Assembly (NCBI GenBank): GCA_003218735.1
Contig: QHOJ01000090.1
Coordinates: forward strand, 1-8,027
Reading direction: 5' to 3'
DNA: 8,027 nt
Source: Verrucomicrobiota bacterium
Lineage (GTDB): Bacteria; Verrucomicrobiota; Verrucomicrobiia; Chthoniobacterales; UBA10450
This document shows positions 1 through 8,027 of the stretch, one piece after another. Within the stretch, counting starts at the first letter, position 1; every line of letters begins with the position of its first letter. The translations under genes and the position numbers were made by a program. The notes under the pieces were generated by a model. It was not told the origin of the DNA. It ran no database searches and was given only the letters and a program-made list of their open reading frames with translations.

Positions 1-885
1 GCGCATCAAGCAATGCAGAATTCGTTCGATGTGTGCTGCCGTTATCCCGACGAGCAGAACGCTGTGCTGATCGGAAAGCTTGCAAACATCAACGACGTCA
101 ACCGCGAGCATATCGTGCTGGGAGACGGTTCAAGCGAAATCTTGAAGCTTTGCGCCGAAACTTTCACCGGGCCACAACAAGGCAAGCTCGTCGCGGCCGA
201 CCCTACATTCGAGGCGATTCTCGATTACTCGAAGGCCAATGGCGCGCAGATCGTCAAAGTTCCGCTAACGAGTAGCTTTGCTCACGATCTGCCAAAAATG
301 TCGGCTGCAGCGAAGAACGGGTTGATTTATATCTGCAACCCGAACAATCCGACGGCAAGCATTACTCCAAAGAATGATTTGCGCGAGTTTATCGCGAACA
401 CTCCGCACGAGAGCATGATCCCGTTGGTGAAGGATTATCCGAACCTGATCGTCGCGCGGACGTTCTCGAAAATTTACGGCATGGCTGGATTGCGCTGCGG
501 TTATTGCGTCGCACAACCTGAAACGATTAAGCGGATGCATCCTTTTCAAATGTGGGACAGCGTAAACATCATGGCCCTGGCGGCGGCGACGGCAAGTCTG
601 GATGATCCCAATCAAGTCACAAACGGTCAGCGTCTGAACAGCGAAGCGAAAAACTTCAGCACGTCCGAGCTCGACAAGATGGGCTACAAAACAATTCCTT
701 CTCAGGCCAATTTCATCATGGTCGATGTGAAACGCCCGGTCGTGCCGCTGATTCAAGCGTTGAAGCAACGCAACGTGCAAGTTGGCCGATTATTCCCGGC
801 CCTGCCCGATTACATGCGCGTCACCATCGGCAAGAAAGCTGAGATGGAAACTTTCCTGTCAGCCTTCCGCCAAGTAGCGGTTTGA
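1..885 (+). CDS. HisC-like PLP-dependent aminotransferase, 5'-partial, with internal in-frame deletion
   Basis: Class I/II fold aminotransferase related to histidinol-phosphate aminotransferase, which in histidine biosynthesis moves an amino group between glutamate and imidazole-acetol phosphate. The frame is open to base 1, and the codons before the first ATG (base 13) still look like family sequence, so the true start lies outside. Numbering from that ATG: YPDEQNAVLIGKLA (11-24), LGDGSSEILK (36-45, phosphate/PLP-binding loop), CNPNNPT (108-114), RTFSKIYGMAGLRCGY (149-164) with PLP Schiff-base lysine K153, and a late 'PSQANFIMVDV' plus 'MRVTIG' tail arginine region typical of HisC. Between NPNNP and the lysine there are about 16 fewer residues than in E. 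coli HisC, and the expected VDEAY block is absent (junction near residues 129-134, bases 397-414). In the family the Asp pairs with the PLP ring nitrogen and the Tyr with O3', so this copy would probably be inactive if the sequence is correct. Exact substrate is unproven: the fold call is strong, the HisC role is only likely. Confidence 0.88.
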   Translation, partial: AHQAMQNSFDVCCRYPDEQNAVLIGKLANINDVNREHIVLGDGSSEILKLCAETFTGPQQGKLVAADPTFEAILDYSKANGAQIVKVPLTSSFAHDLPKMSAAAKNGLIYICNPNNPTASITPKNDLREFIANTPHESMIPLVKDYPNLIVARTFSKIYGMAGLRCGYCVAQPETIKRMHPFQMWDSVNIMALAAATASLDDPNQVTNGQRLNSEAKNFSTSELDKMGYKTIPSQANFIMVDVKRPVVPLIQALKQRNVQVGRLFPALPDYMRVTIGKKAEMETFLSAFRQVAV

Positions 886-988
886 CGGCATTTTTGGCTT
901 ATTGATGTCTGTCGGGAGCGCCACTTCGACTTAACTCTTCGGCTTTATTCTAAACACTCGTCAAACACAGTAGCTATACCCTTCAGTA
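886..988. other. Convergent intergenic region, no clear signal
   Basis: These 103 bases separate the plus-strand aminotransferase from the minus-strand nucleotidyltransferase, so they should contain transcription ends for both. I find only a four-pair inverted repeat (CCGC, six-base loop, GCGG) at the very end of the aminotransferase gene followed by short T runs, and a weak GTAG/CTAC pair near 972-992. Neither is a convincing intrinsic terminator. No ORF of note is present. Confidence 0.5.
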
Positions 989-1558
989 CTACGTGCTCTT
1001 CGGTTTTATCTCGCCGACCAAGAGTTTGTTCAGTTTTTCGCTGACGCGAAGTTCGCCGGCCCACTGCTGTAGGTAAGCGGGATCGAGCGAGTCTGACTGA
1101 ACAGCAACTACACCAGCGGCATCACTAATCTGGCGCTCGGAAGGTGTGAGCGAGTCCCAATAAAGCTTGTGCAAGATCACGTCTTCGGCTGTGGCGATCC
1201 AGGTTAGTTCGCCCAAAAAACTGACTCTGAGACGCCGTTCAAACATCGAAATCTCAAACGGGTCGGAGCGCAACATCCAGAAATCAATTTTCAGAGCTGA
1301 ACGCCGATCGATCGCATTGAATTGATACGGTGGTGCCAAGGCTGCTCGCACGGCCGGCTCATCGAGATAAAAATCGTCCCGAAACTCATGAAGCAAACTC
1401 GGAATTGATTGGACCGGAAGTTGCACAACGAAGTCGAGATCGTGTGTCGTCCGCGGGATACCCCAGTAGTTGCTTGCCATCGAACCGGTCAGCAAATATG
1501 CAATTTGAGCGCGATTGAGACGCCGGATGGCGTCAATGGCGAGCTCCTGTTCTGTCAC
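989..1558 (-). CDS. Nucleotidyltransferase-fold protein (MNT/AbiEii-like), second gene of an overlapping pair
   Basis: A 189-residue protein with the signature of the polymerase-beta nucleotidyltransferase superfamily: the G25-S26 helix-turn motif within LLTGSMASNYWG (22-33), two metal-binding aspartates D40 and D42 in 'HDLDFVV', and a third acidic residue D92 in 'LKIDFWM'. A following 'ATAEDVILHKLYW' (122-134) is the helix seen in AbiEii/DUF6036-like proteins. All three catalytic acids are present, so NMP transfer to a protein, RNA or small molecule is plausible; the target cannot be read from the sequence. Translation starts with GTG whose bases overlap the TGA stop of the 67-residue upstream gene (GTGA), with no good Shine-Dalgarno site, so translational coupling is likely. 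Family members are often toxin-antitoxin or abortive-infection components, but stand-alone housekeeping roles are also possible. Confidence 0.85.
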   Translation of the reverse strand: MTEQELAIDAIRRLNRAQIAYLLTGSMASNYWGIPRTTHDLDFVVQLPVQSIPSLLHEFRDDFYLDEPAVRAALAPPYQFNAIDRRSALKIDFWMLRSDPFEISMFERRLRVSFLGELTWIATAEDVILHKLYWDSLTPSERQISDAAGVVAVQSDSLDPAYLQQWAGELRVSEKLNKLLVGEIKPKST

Positions 1559-1758
1559 AAGCTGTGCGCCAACGCGATCCGCTGCCGCAAGCGCCGCTCC
1601 ACTTCATCCGGGTTCGCCTCGGGATACTGATGGCGGATGCCGTCGCGGGCGATTTCGCACGAAAGCTCGTGCAGATCGAATGCCAGCTTCAATCGTTCCT
1701 CGCCAGTCATCGCGCGATATTTTTCAATCTGTGCGTCAACTGCTGCCTGCGGCGTCAT
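1555..1758 (-). CDS. Small helical hypothetical protein paired with the nucleotidyltransferase
   Basis: A 67-residue protein that starts 8 bases after the clpB stop codon and whose TGA overlaps the GTG start of the nucleotidyltransferase. It is rich in charged residues and predicted by eye to be almost wholly alpha-helical: a first helix around 3-16, a second around 18-43 (from EERLKLAF through CEIARDGIRH), a 'YPEANPDEVERR' turn-plus-helix at 45-56, and a helical tail. No signal peptide, membrane segment, cysteine cluster or helix-turn-helix is evident. I recall similar 60-70-residue proteins with a 'P-x-x-(S/N)-x-x-E-V' element encoded directly ahead of nucleotidyltransferase genes, but I cannot name the family. 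Its size, its place first in the pair and the tight overlap suggest a partner or antitoxin of the enzyme; that role is inference. The ATG is chosen because it leaves the gene just clear of clpB; only a weak GGTAAG lies upstream. Confidence 0.75.
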   Translation of the reverse strand: MTPQAAVDAQIEKYRAMTGEERLKLAFDLHELSCEIARDGIRHQYPEANPDEVERRLRQRIALAHSL

Positions 1759-1766
1759 GAACGAGC

Positions 1767-3770
<2,004 letters not shown>

Positions 3771-3784
3771 GATGCGGCGAATCT

Positions 3785-3806
3785 CGTTGTCGCCCCGCGA
3801 CGCGCC
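3785..3806 (-). other. clpB: Frameshifting deletion site within clpB
   Basis: Upstream of this point the clpB reading frame is one phase, downstream it is another. Family proteins read LTALAR-x-G-K-x-D-P-V-I-G-R-D-N-E-I-R-R here. The window reads LTALARRG in the first frame and GDNEIRR in the second, leaving only 8 bases (CGCGGGGC on the minus strand) where about 30 are expected between the conserved Ala-Arg and Asp-Asn codons. The loss is therefore about 22 bases, removing the K-x-D-P-V-I-G-R element that forms part of the adenine-binding pocket of AAA1. Because residues are missing as well as the phase, a simple plus or minus one slip would not restore a normal protein. Confidence 0.8.
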
Positions 3807-4318
3807 AGCGCAGTCAGGTCGCGGCCATATTTTTCCAGGGTCTGATATTTACCTTCGGGATTCTGATCCGTGACTCGCTGTGAGCCCCGCACCTGCTGAA
3901 GCGCCTGCATGAGCTTGTCGCGCGTCACGCCGAGATCTTTCAGCAATTTCGCCGCGGGCACATTCGCGCCAGTCAACGCGAGCAGGTAATGCTCTGCACT
4001 GGTGAATTCATCTTTTAATTTCGACATCTCCTTCTCGGCGCCGTCGAGAACGCTGCGAAGTTCGTTTGCGAGCCGAAGATCGACAGCTGCGCCATGGACC
4101 TTCGGGCGGCGCTCGAGTTCCGAACGCAAACCATCACGCAATTGATTCGCGTTGACTCCGATCTTCTCAAGTAGCGGTCGTGTTATTCCGTCTGTCTGAT
4201 CGAGCAACGCCGAGAGAAAATGCTCATTCGCAATTTCCTGGTGGTTGGATTGCGAAGCTATATCCTGCGCTGCCTGAAGCGCCTCCTGCATCTTCTGCGT
4301 GAACTTATCGATCCGCAT

Positions 4319-4432
4319 GCGTCACCATCAGCTATCGCTTCGCTTGCTTCAAACGCGGTTTTGGCAAACATCTGCGCGGCAAATATGCACCGCTAATTGC
4401 AGCTTCGTCGCTCCCGCGTATGAGTCTTGACC
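4319..4432. promoter_or_regulatory. Divergent promoter region between clpB and the MFS operon
   Basis: The 114 bases between the two divergent start codons must supply promoters for both directions. For the plus strand, TTGGCA (4361-4366), a 17-base spacer and TATGCA (4384-4389) form a weak sigma-70-like candidate that would give a leader of about 40 bases before the MFS start. For the clpB direction I find no convincing sigma-32 or housekeeping promoter, and no CIRCE (HrcA) operator. A direct repeat of GGCAAA (4363-4368 and 4378-4383) is present but too short to interpret. The regional role is secure from gene orientation; the specific boxes are not. Confidence 0.35.
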
Positions 4433-5707
4433 ATGAGCGCGGAAGAAAAATGGATTGGATATAAAGCGCTGGACCTTTTGCGACCCGGCGCTTTCCGGCG
4501 CTACATCATCGGCAGCGCGATCTCCGACACCGGCACCTGGATGCAAGTGATGGCACAGGGCTGGGTCATGAGCACACTCACGAACAAGGCGATTCTTCTC
4601 GGCATGGTCAATTTCGCAGCCGGTCTTCCAACTCTTGCCCTCACCATGATCGGAGGCTCGGCGGCCGATCGATTCGATAAACGAAAAATTCTGATCGCGA
4701 CGCAGATTGCACAGATTTTTCTTGCGCTTGGTCTGGGCTGGCTGGTTCTCACCAGCCACATTCATATCTGGCATATCCTTATTTTCGCAGCGCTGCTTGG
4801 CGTTTCGATTGCGTTTGAGATGCCGGCAATCTCTGCCCTTGTACCTGAACTTGTGCGTCGTAATGAAATTGCGGCGGCCGTAGCGATGGATCGCTCTGTT
4901 TTTCATGGTTCACGGCTCGTGGGACCATCGCTCGCCGGTTTATTTGTGGGTTGGTGGGGCGCGGCTTCGGCATTTTTCGCAAACGCAGTTTCATTCTTCG
5001 CGCTGATCGTGGCGTTGATCTCGTTGCCACCACGGATGAAGGGAAGCGCGGAAGAGGAGGAACAACGGCGCAGCGGTATTATGGAAGGTTTTCGGTACGT
5101 CCGATCGCATCGAACTATCCTGTCCATGATCGCGCTTATCGCGTTGACAACCATTTTCATTTTTCCAACGATTTCTGTGATGCTGCCGCTTTACGTGCGC
5201 AACATCTTGCAGCTAGGTCCACGGGAGCTTGGTTGGTTAATGGCAGTTTCCGGAACCGGCGCTTTCTCCGGTTCACTCGGCCTGCTGACGATCGCGCGAG
5301 AGGCGCGATTAAAGTTCATGAGCGGCAACGTGCTGGCCATCGCACTCGGAGTATTTTTGATGTCGCGCTCGCATAGCTTTTTGCTCACCGCTTTTTCGAT
5401 GGGAATGCTGGCAATCGCGCTATCGATGAACTTCGGTCTCGCGAACACGATTGTGCAAGAGCACGCGCCTTCTGAGTTGCGGGGCCGGGTTTCCGCAGTT
5501 TTTGGGCTGAGTTTCTTTGGTTTAATGCCGATTGCCGGGCTGGTCGTCACTGGATTTTCGGATTTGGTGGGAATGCGCACCGCGCTCGCGGTTGCATCCA
5601 TAATTTACGGAGCTGCTGCGTTTTCCGTCTTAAGCCTTGCTGGTCGCCACGTTTGCGATCGCCCAATTTCGCCCGCGCCTGAGCCAGAACTCACGTCGGT
5701 GGCGTAA
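4433..5707 (+). CDS. Major facilitator superfamily exporter, EntS/MFS_3-like
   Basis: A 424-residue inner-membrane protein with about twelve hydrophobic segments, two six-helix halves joined by a charged loop (residues about 200-220, EEEEQRR). The MFS motif A appears after helix 2 as GGSAADRFDKRK (74-85). Other EntS/MFS_3 features are RLVGPSLAG (161-169), the N-terminal DTGTWMQVMAQGW (32-44), and EHAPSELRGRVSAVFG (343-358) in the second half. Members of this group are proton-driven drug or siderophore effluxers; the substrate here is unknown. The C-terminal tail (about 405-424) is polar and proline-rich. I chose the ATG at 4433; a TTG two codons upstream (4427) is also possible, and neither has a strong ribosome site. 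It is the first gene of the plus-strand cluster, ending 13 bases before the next start, so co-transcription is likely. Confidence 0.9.
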   Translation: MSAEEKWIGYKALDLLRPGAFRRYIIGSAISDTGTWMQVMAQGWVMSTLTNKAILLGMVNFAAGLPTLALTMIGGSAADRFDKRKILIATQIAQIFLALGLGWLVLTSHIHIWHILIFAALLGVSIAFEMPAISALVPELVRRNEIAAAVAMDRSVFHGSRLVGPSLAGLFVGWWGAASAFFANAVSFFALIVALISLPPRMKGSAEEEEQRRSGIMEGFRYVRSHRTILSMIALIALTTIFIFPTISVMLPLYVRNILQLGPRELGWLMAVSGTGAFSGSLGLLTIAREARLKFMSGNVLAIALGVFLMSRSHSFLLTAFSMGMLAIALSMNFGLANTIVQEHAPSELRGRVSAVFGLSFFGLMPIAGLVVTGFSDLVGMRTALAVASIIYGAAAFSVLSLAGRHVCDRPISPAPEPELTSVA

Positions 5708-5720
5708 TCGTTCGTTAGGA

Positions 5721-6635
5721 ATGATTTCATTTTCCACCTGTTGGAACTCCGGACGCCACAATGCCGGCGATGAAATGCTCCGCGAGATCAAAGGCGAGTT
5801 CGGATTAGATTTGATTGAGCTGGGCCACGGCATTCGCATCTCGCTCGTGCCGGGAATCCAAAAAATGTTCGATGCCGGTGAAGTTCGCTTCAGCAGTCTG
5901 CATAACTTTTGTCCGCTGCCGGTCGAAGTCCTGGCGGCTTTGCCCGACTGCTATCAATTTTCCGCTGTTTATCCGCAAGAACGTGGCCGTGCGATTAAGC
6001 AAACGTTCCAGACAATTGATTTTGCCGCGCGATTAGGCGCGCCGTTTGTTGTGTTGCATTTAGGCGCAGTGAAAATGCAACCCATCACCGATCTGCTGGT
6101 CGAACTGGCGAAAGACGGCGAATACCTATCGCGCAAATATGTCCGCCTGAAGCTGAGAGCCGTCCAAAAACGTGAGAGAAGTGCAGCCACTTACCTGCAA
6201 CGCGTAAAGGATTGCCTGCGCCGCGTGATCGATTACGCCGCTTCGAAGAATGTCAGGCTAGGCCTTGAAAATCGACGCGGTTATGAAGAAATCCCAACTG
6301 AACGCGAATTTCCGGCGCTACTCGACGAAATGGACTCGCCGCAGATTGGCTACTGGCACGATTTCGGTCACGCTCAAATCAAGGAAAATCTGGCGTTTCT
6401 CGATCACGCCGAGTGGTTGCGCAGGATTGCTCAGCGCACGCTCGGCTGTCACGTGCAAGATTGCGTCTGGCCTGCCCAGGATCACCAGCCGCCGTTTGCC
6501 GGAGATGTCGATCTTGAGAGACTTGTTCCGCTCCTTCCTTCAAACTGCTTATTTGTCTGGGAGATGAGCCCGCGCAAAACGGCCGATGAAATTCGGCGAT
6601 CGATGCAAATTTGGAAACAACGTTTCGGCAAATGA
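5721..6635 (+). CDS. Xylose-isomerase-like TIM-barrel protein (AP endonuclease 2 family fold)
   Basis: A 304-residue protein of the sugar phosphate isomerase/epimerase or endonuclease IV-type TIM barrel. It begins with beta-strand 1 ISFSTCWNSGRH (2-13), then GLDLIELGHGI (28-38). Likely metal ligands and active-site residues are H113 in VLHLGAV, E183 in LGLENRRG, D214 and H217 in YWHDFGHAQ, H244 in GCHVQDC and E281 in FVWEMSP. This set is characteristic of divalent-metal enzymes that isomerise or epimerise sugars or cyclitols; the substrate cannot be deduced. It is not a normal Nfo, because the DNA-repair signature is not recognisable. The frame is open upstream to 5637 inside the MFS gene, but homology starts at ATG 5721, 13 bases after the MFS stop and directly preceded by AGGA. 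Its TGA overlaps the ATG of the next gene (ATGA, 6632-6635), which points to coupled translation. Confidence 0.85.
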   Translation: MISFSTCWNSGRHNAGDEMLREIKGEFGLDLIELGHGIRISLVPGIQKMFDAGEVRFSSLHNFCPLPVEVLAALPDCYQFSAVYPQERGRAIKQTFQTIDFAARLGAPFVVLHLGAVKMQPITDLLVELAKDGEYLSRKYVRLKLRAVQKRERSAATYLQRVKDCLRRVIDYAASKNVRLGLENRRGYEEIPTEREFPALLDEMDSPQIGYWHDFGHAQIKENLAFLDHAEWLRRIAQRTLGCHVQDCVWPAQDHQPPFAGDVDLERLVPLLPSNCLFVWEMSPRKTADEIRRSMQIWKQRFGK

Positions 6636-7660
6636 AAAAAATTCTGGTCACATTTTTTCAGCTCGCCGTCACGATCGCCGTTCTTTACTGGGTTTATCAT
6701 GATCCCAACAGACGGGCGCAGATGGGTGAGGCGCTACGACACGCGCATTATTCCTGGGTTCTACTTGGCATCCTCGGATACGTTATCGTGGAAATAGCCG
6801 CTGCGTTTCGCTGGCACGTTCTGCTGAAGGTACAAGGCATTCATTTGAGTTTTTGGCGCCTGTCGGGCTTGTTCTTGATCGGGATGTTTTACAACCAGTT
6901 TCTGCCGGGTGGAACCGGTGGCGATATTATCAAGAGTTACTACCTGCTCAAGGAAACGTCTGATAGGAAGGCGGGCGCATTGTTGGCGGTCGTCTTCGAT
7001 CGCATCATCGGTCTGGCCGCACTGGTCGCCATCACCAGCACGCTCATCGGTTTGCGCTATGATTTCCTTTCGCAAACGACCGAAACGCGGCAGTTGCTTT
7101 GGATATTGCTCGTGATCCTTGGAGTTTCAATCACCGGATTGCTCACTACGTTTGTTATCACCGGATTTAAGCTATTTCATTCGTTGCCGCTAAGATTTCC
7201 CGGACGTGAAAAGCTGATTGAAATCTCCGCCGCTTATCATCTTTACGCGCGGCATTGGCGCGCAACGTTTGTCGCCTTTGGGGCGTCAGTGGTCGCGCAT
7301 CTCGCCACTTTCGCTACTTTCCTATGTGCTGCCTATGCCTTGGGCGCCCGCGTGCCGTTGGTCAATTTCTTTGCCGTAATGCCGGTCGAACGAACGATCT
7401 CAGCGTTGCCTATCAGTTTCGCCGGCATCGGCCTTCGCGAGAAAGTCTTGCAAATCATGCTGCACGGCCTTTGCGGAGTACCGGAAGCGACCGCGATTCT
7501 CATTGGCTCGCTCAGTTTTCTCATCATTTTGATCTGCTGCCTGCCCGGGGCCGTCGTTTACTTCTTTTACAAACCAAGCGGCGTAGTGACACACGTGAAA
7601 TTGCGCGAGATGGAAAAAGAGATCGCCGTTCTCGAACATGGAATCAGCGAAACGGAATAA
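6632..7660 (+). CDS. YbhN/UPF0104-type membrane protein, lysylphosphatidylglycerol synthase flippase-domain family
   Basis: A 342-residue multi-pass membrane protein of the LPG_synthase_TM family (the flippase half of MprF, also seen alone as YbhN/AglD-like proteins). Diagnostic elements are FYNQFLPGGTGGDIIKSYYL (86-105), VFDRIIGLAAL (121-131) and LPISFAGIGLREKVL (259-273). About eight hydrophobic segments are visible, the first at 3-22 and the last at 292-312, followed by a short charged cytosolic tail (LREMEKEIAVLEHG, 324-337). The catalytic aminoacyl-transferase domain of MprF is absent, so it does not itself make lysyl-PG. Roles proposed for such proteins are movement of lipids or lipid-linked intermediates across the inner membrane; the substrate here is unknown. 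The ATG at 6632 overlaps the previous TGA; an upstream in-frame TTG at 6611 is less likely. Confidence 0.9.
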   Translation: MKKILVTFFQLAVTIAVLYWVYHDPNRRAQMGEALRHAHYSWVLLGILGYVIVEIAAAFRWHVLLKVQGIHLSFWRLSGLFLIGMFYNQFLPGGTGGDIIKSYYLLKETSDRKAGALLAVVFDRIIGLAALVAITSTLIGLRYDFLSQTTETRQLLWILLVILGVSITGLLTTFVITGFKLFHSLPLRFPGREKLIEISAAYHLYARHWRATFVAFGASVVAHLATFATFLCAAYALGARVPLVNFFAVMPVERTISALPISFAGIGLREKVLQIMLHGLCGVPEATAILIGSLSFLIILICCLPGAVVYFFYKPSGVVTHVKLREMEKEIAVLEHGISETE

Positions 7661-7668
7661 AAATCTGC

Positions 7669-7675
7669 GAGGGAG
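7669..7675 (+). promoter_or_regulatory. Ribosome binding site GAGGGAG for the RibD-like gene
   Basis: A purine-rich GAGGGAG ends four bases before a GTG codon at 7680 and is the best Shine-Dalgarno match I see at a gene start here. It favours GTG 7680 over the in-frame ATG at 7638, which would overlap the flippase-like gene by 23 bases and add 14 residues with no family similarity. Confidence 0.55.
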
Positions 7676-7679
7676 CTCA

Positions 7680-8027
7680 GTGTCCCGACAATCGCGACGG
7701 AAAGGCTCGTCTCGCATTCCGCTTCGTCCATTTGTCGTCGCTACCTTCGCGATGACGGTGGACGGAAAGACCACGACGCGAAATTTCACGCCAGTTGATT
7801 TCACCTCGCGCGAAGACAAGCAGCATCTATTTCGTCAGCGCGCGCTGGCTGACGCCGTCCTGATCGGCCACACGAGCTTAAAGCGTGACAACGTGCGGCT
7901 GGGCATTCCTCTTGAATTACAGAAGGCGAGAGGAAGACGTGGACAAACACCAGCGCCAATTCGCATAATCGTCTCCAACGAAGGAAAGATCGACAATCGT
8001 CTGAATATTTTCCAGACCAACATTTCG
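7680..8027 (+). CDS. RibD-C / dihydrofolate-reductase-like reductase, 3'-partial
   Basis: The open frame runs off the right end, leaving 116 residues. After a basic N-terminal stretch (SRQSRRKGSSR, 2-12) comes the reductase fold: RPFVVATFAMTVDGK (16-30), with D28-G29-K30 matching the 'S-x-DGK' motif of RibD C-terminal and DHFR-like enzymes, then ADAVLIGHTSLKRD (57-70) with the 'DAVLxG-x-T' motif, and a later PIRIIVSNEGKID strand. In riboflavin synthesis RibD-C reduces the ribosyl side chain of the pyrimidine intermediate with NADPH. Here no deaminase domain precedes it, so it is either a stand-alone reductase or a family member of unknown substrate. It lies 19 bases after the flippase-like gene and is probably in the same operon. 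Start chosen as GTG 7680 on the ribosome site; ATG 7638 is possible. Confidence 0.82.
   Translation, partial: MSRQSRRKGSSRIPLRPFVVATFAMTVDGKTTTRNFTPVDFTSREDKQHLFRQRALADAVLIGHTSLKRDNVRLGIPLELQKARGRRGQTPAPIRIIVSNEGKIDNRLNIFQTNIS

Noticed and set aside
265..780. 171-codon minus-strand open frame opposite the aminotransferase gene
   Set aside because: It lies wholly antisense to a clear aminotransferase gene, its protein is Arg/His-rich with no recognisable domain, and it is explained by codon bias of the real gene.
864..900. Intrinsic terminator after the aminotransferase gene
   Set aside because: The stem (CCGC/GCGG) has only four pairs and the T run is separated from it by several bases.
1627..1647. 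R-x4-H (R38 to H43) in the 67-residue protein as a HEPN RNase motif
   Set aside because: HEPN domains are about twice this length with a four-helix bundle around the motif; a chance R-x4-H in a basic helical protein is more likely.
3785..3806. Programmed ribosomal frameshift in clpB
   Set aside because: No classic slippery heptamer with a downstream structure is evident, and about seven conserved residues are missing as well as the phase, so slipping by one base would not restore a normal ClpB.
4319..4432. CIRCE operator or sigma-32 promoter upstream of clpB
   Set aside because: No TTAGCACTC/GAGTGCTAA inverted repeat and no CTTGAA with a properly spaced CCCCAT-type box are present on the minus strand.
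4349..4906. 185-codon minus-strand frame across the divergent region and MFS start
   Set aside because: Antisense to the MFS gene, low-complexity charged sequence and no homology that I recognise.
5637..5720. Upstream start (5637) for the TIM-barrel protein
   Set aside because: The extra 28 residues overlap the MFS gene, are Arg-rich and unlike the family, while the typical first beta-strand begins right at ATG 5721.
7400..7819. 139-codon minus-strand frame opposite the flippase-like gene end and RibD-like start
   Set aside because: Overlaps two well-supported plus-strand genes and shows no domain signature.

Overview
The window holds seven or eight bacterial protein genes packed closely together. 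There is no RNA gene, insertion sequence, CRISPR array or long repeat that I can see, and no gene-free stretch over about 115 bases. The moderately GC-rich, compact layout and the style of the proteins (a HisC-like aminotransferase with the cysteine-containing LRCGYCVAQPETIKR stretch, a small protein paired with a nucleotidyltransferase, a 'FSTCWNS' TIM-barrel protein) suggest a soil Verrucomicrobiota-type bacterium, probably from a metagenome. This is an impression from the protein sequences, not a measured placement.

Layout. (1) Bases 1-885, plus strand: the 3' part of a PLP-dependent HisC-like aminotransferase. It keeps the Schiff-base lysine but has lost the segment carrying the Asp-Glu-Ala-Tyr motif. 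(2) Bases 989-4318, minus strand, transcribed right to left: clpB (broken by a frameshifting deletion near 3791-3800), then 8 bases later a 67-residue helical protein, then a nucleotidyltransferase that starts inside the stop codon of the small gene (GTGA overlap). (3) A 114-base divergent intergenic region, 4319-4432, must hold the promoters for both directions. (4) Bases 4433-8027, plus strand: an apparent operon of an MFS exporter, a xylose-isomerase-like TIM-barrel protein, a YbhN/UPF0104-type membrane flippase-like protein (ATGA overlap with the previous gene) and the start of a RibD-C/dihydrofolate-reductase-like enzyme that runs off the window.

How they work together. The minus-strand unit would place a two-gene nucleotidyltransferase module behind the ClpB disaggregase, so it may be transcribed with a stress-induced chaperone. 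The plus-strand unit combines two membrane transport proteins with two small-molecule enzymes; no shared pathway can be read from the sequence.

The most notable points are the two small deletions, each removing a highly conserved active-site segment, in hisC-like and clpB, and the overlapping small-protein/nucleotidyltransferase pair. The deletions may be real decay or assembly/consensus errors; the window alone cannot decide.
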